A DNA stretch of 64,000 nucleotides from Mesorhizobium metallidurans STM 2683. GTDB taxonomy: Bacteria > Pseudomonadota > Alphaproteobacteria > Rhizobiales > Rhizobiaceae. Positions within the stretch are counted from its first letter, which is position 1, and each line of letters opens with the position of its first letter. The stretch lies in contig NZ_CAUM01000095.1 in NCBI RefSeq assembly GCF_000350085.1, positions 1 to 64,000 of the forward strand, read 5' to 3'. The translations under genes were made by a program, and so were the position numbers. Shown here piece by piece: positions 63,644 to 64,000 of the stretch. The notes beneath the pieces were generated by a model. That model searched no databases. It was not told where the DNA came from and worked only from the letters and a program-made list of their open reading frames with translations.

Positions 63644-64000
63644 GTGGCGCATAATCCCTTGGTTTCAATCGTGGTTCCTGCGCACAACGCGGAGGTAACG
63701 CTGGCGCGCGCACTCGATTGCCTTCTCGATCAGGAAATAGTGGATTGGGAGGCGATCATCGTCGACGACGCTTCCACAGACCGTACCCCCGCGATCATCG
63801 CCGGTTATGTGGAGCACGATGCCCGGTTTCGGACGTTGAGCTCTTGCGCGTATAGCGCCGCCGGCGCGCGCAATACCGGGATTTCGACAGCGCACGGCCA
63901 CTGGCTCATGTTTCTGGATGCGGACGATTGGGTGGATGCCAGCTTCCTTGCGAAAATGCTGGCCACACTGAAAACCGCTCCCGATGCAGTGGCCGCCTAT
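63644..64000 (+). CDS. Family 2 glycosyltransferase, 3' end cut by the window
   Basis: The first 119 codons show a GT-A fold: LVSIVVPAHNAEVTLARALDCLL, EAIIVDDASTDRTPAI, GARNTGI and the FLDADDW metal/nucleotide-binding DxD. It should transfer a sugar from a nucleotide donor, probably for surface polysaccharide. The GTG at 63644 begins right before the conserved start; ribosome site is weak and the frame stays open upstream to 63494, with another GTG at 63578. Confidence 0.82.
   Translation, partial: MAHNPLVSIVVPAHNAEVTLARALDCLLDQEIVDWEAIIVDDASTDRTPAIIAGYVEHDARFRTLSSCAYSAAGARNTGISTAHGHWLMFLDADDWVDASFLAKMLATLKTAPDAVAAY

Overview
The window reads as chromosome or large-plasmid DNA of a GC-rich alphaproteobacterium of the Rhizobiales, most like Mesorhizobium. 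The basis is codon usage, the ImpN/ImpM-style type VI secretion (T6SS) accessory set with DUF1036 and DUF6931 proteins, a dispersed intergenic repeat of rhizobial style, and a rhizobial-type XRE regulator fragment. No rRNA, tRNA, CRISPR array or complete insertion sequence was seen.

Layout. (1) 47-1204: an enolase-superfamily sugar-acid dehydratase/racemase. (2) About 1.7-46.3 kb: a very large T6SS locus. Its left arm holds a secreted caspase-like/Sel1 protein, a lipoprotein, a DUF6931 protein, an OmpA protein, an M23-plus-lytic-transglycosylase hydrolase, a DUF1036 protein, a Ser/Thr kinase and PP2C phosphatase, and a first TssM-TssL-TagH set. A plus-strand vgrG unit (VgrG, DUF6484, a truncated TIGR02270-like protein) follows. 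The right arm is one ~20 kb minus-strand operon: tssA-tssB-tssC-hcp-tssE-tssF-tssG-tagH-tssJ-tssK-tssL-tssM-tagF-DUF2169-(ketosynthase-like)-(PAAR-like effector)-(candidate immunity protein). clpV/tssH is divergent from tssA. The locus therefore carries two TssM, two TssL and two TagH but only one copy of the sheath, tube and baseplate genes.

(3) 46.3-51.4 kb: a broken Wadjet-type defence remnant (JetA-like complete, JetB-like truncated, no JetC/JetD) and a SWIM-SNF2 helicase. (4) 51.8-57.3 kb: a metal-resistance island. It has a truncated arsenical-permease-like fragment, a metal-type MerR regulator divergent from two small genes, and a merR//merT-merP-merF-merBA operon with a fused organomercurial lyase/mercuric reductase. 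Both divergent promoters show the 19-bp spacer and central dyad typical of MerR control. A decayed XRE regulator lies on the far side.

(5) 57.9-63.3 kb: a tight four-gene minus-strand operon: a coiled-coil protein, a large membrane protein with four 136-residue repeats and a C-terminal OmpA domain, a Ras-like small GTPase, and a PAS-linked class III nucleotide cyclase. This is the best candidate for an undescribed system: a GTPase and cyclic-nucleotide module coupled to a peptidoglycan-anchored envelope protein. (6) The window ends inside a family 2 glycosyltransferase gene.

How the parts fit: the T6SS structural genes would build the contractile machine. Kinase, phosphatase, FHA proteins and TagF would set its activity post-translationally. 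DUF2169, the ketosynthase-like protein and DUF6484 are probably adaptors for loading the PAAR-like effector and VgrG. The mer operon imports and reduces mercury and cleaves organomercurials. All names come from reading the sequences; no database search was run.
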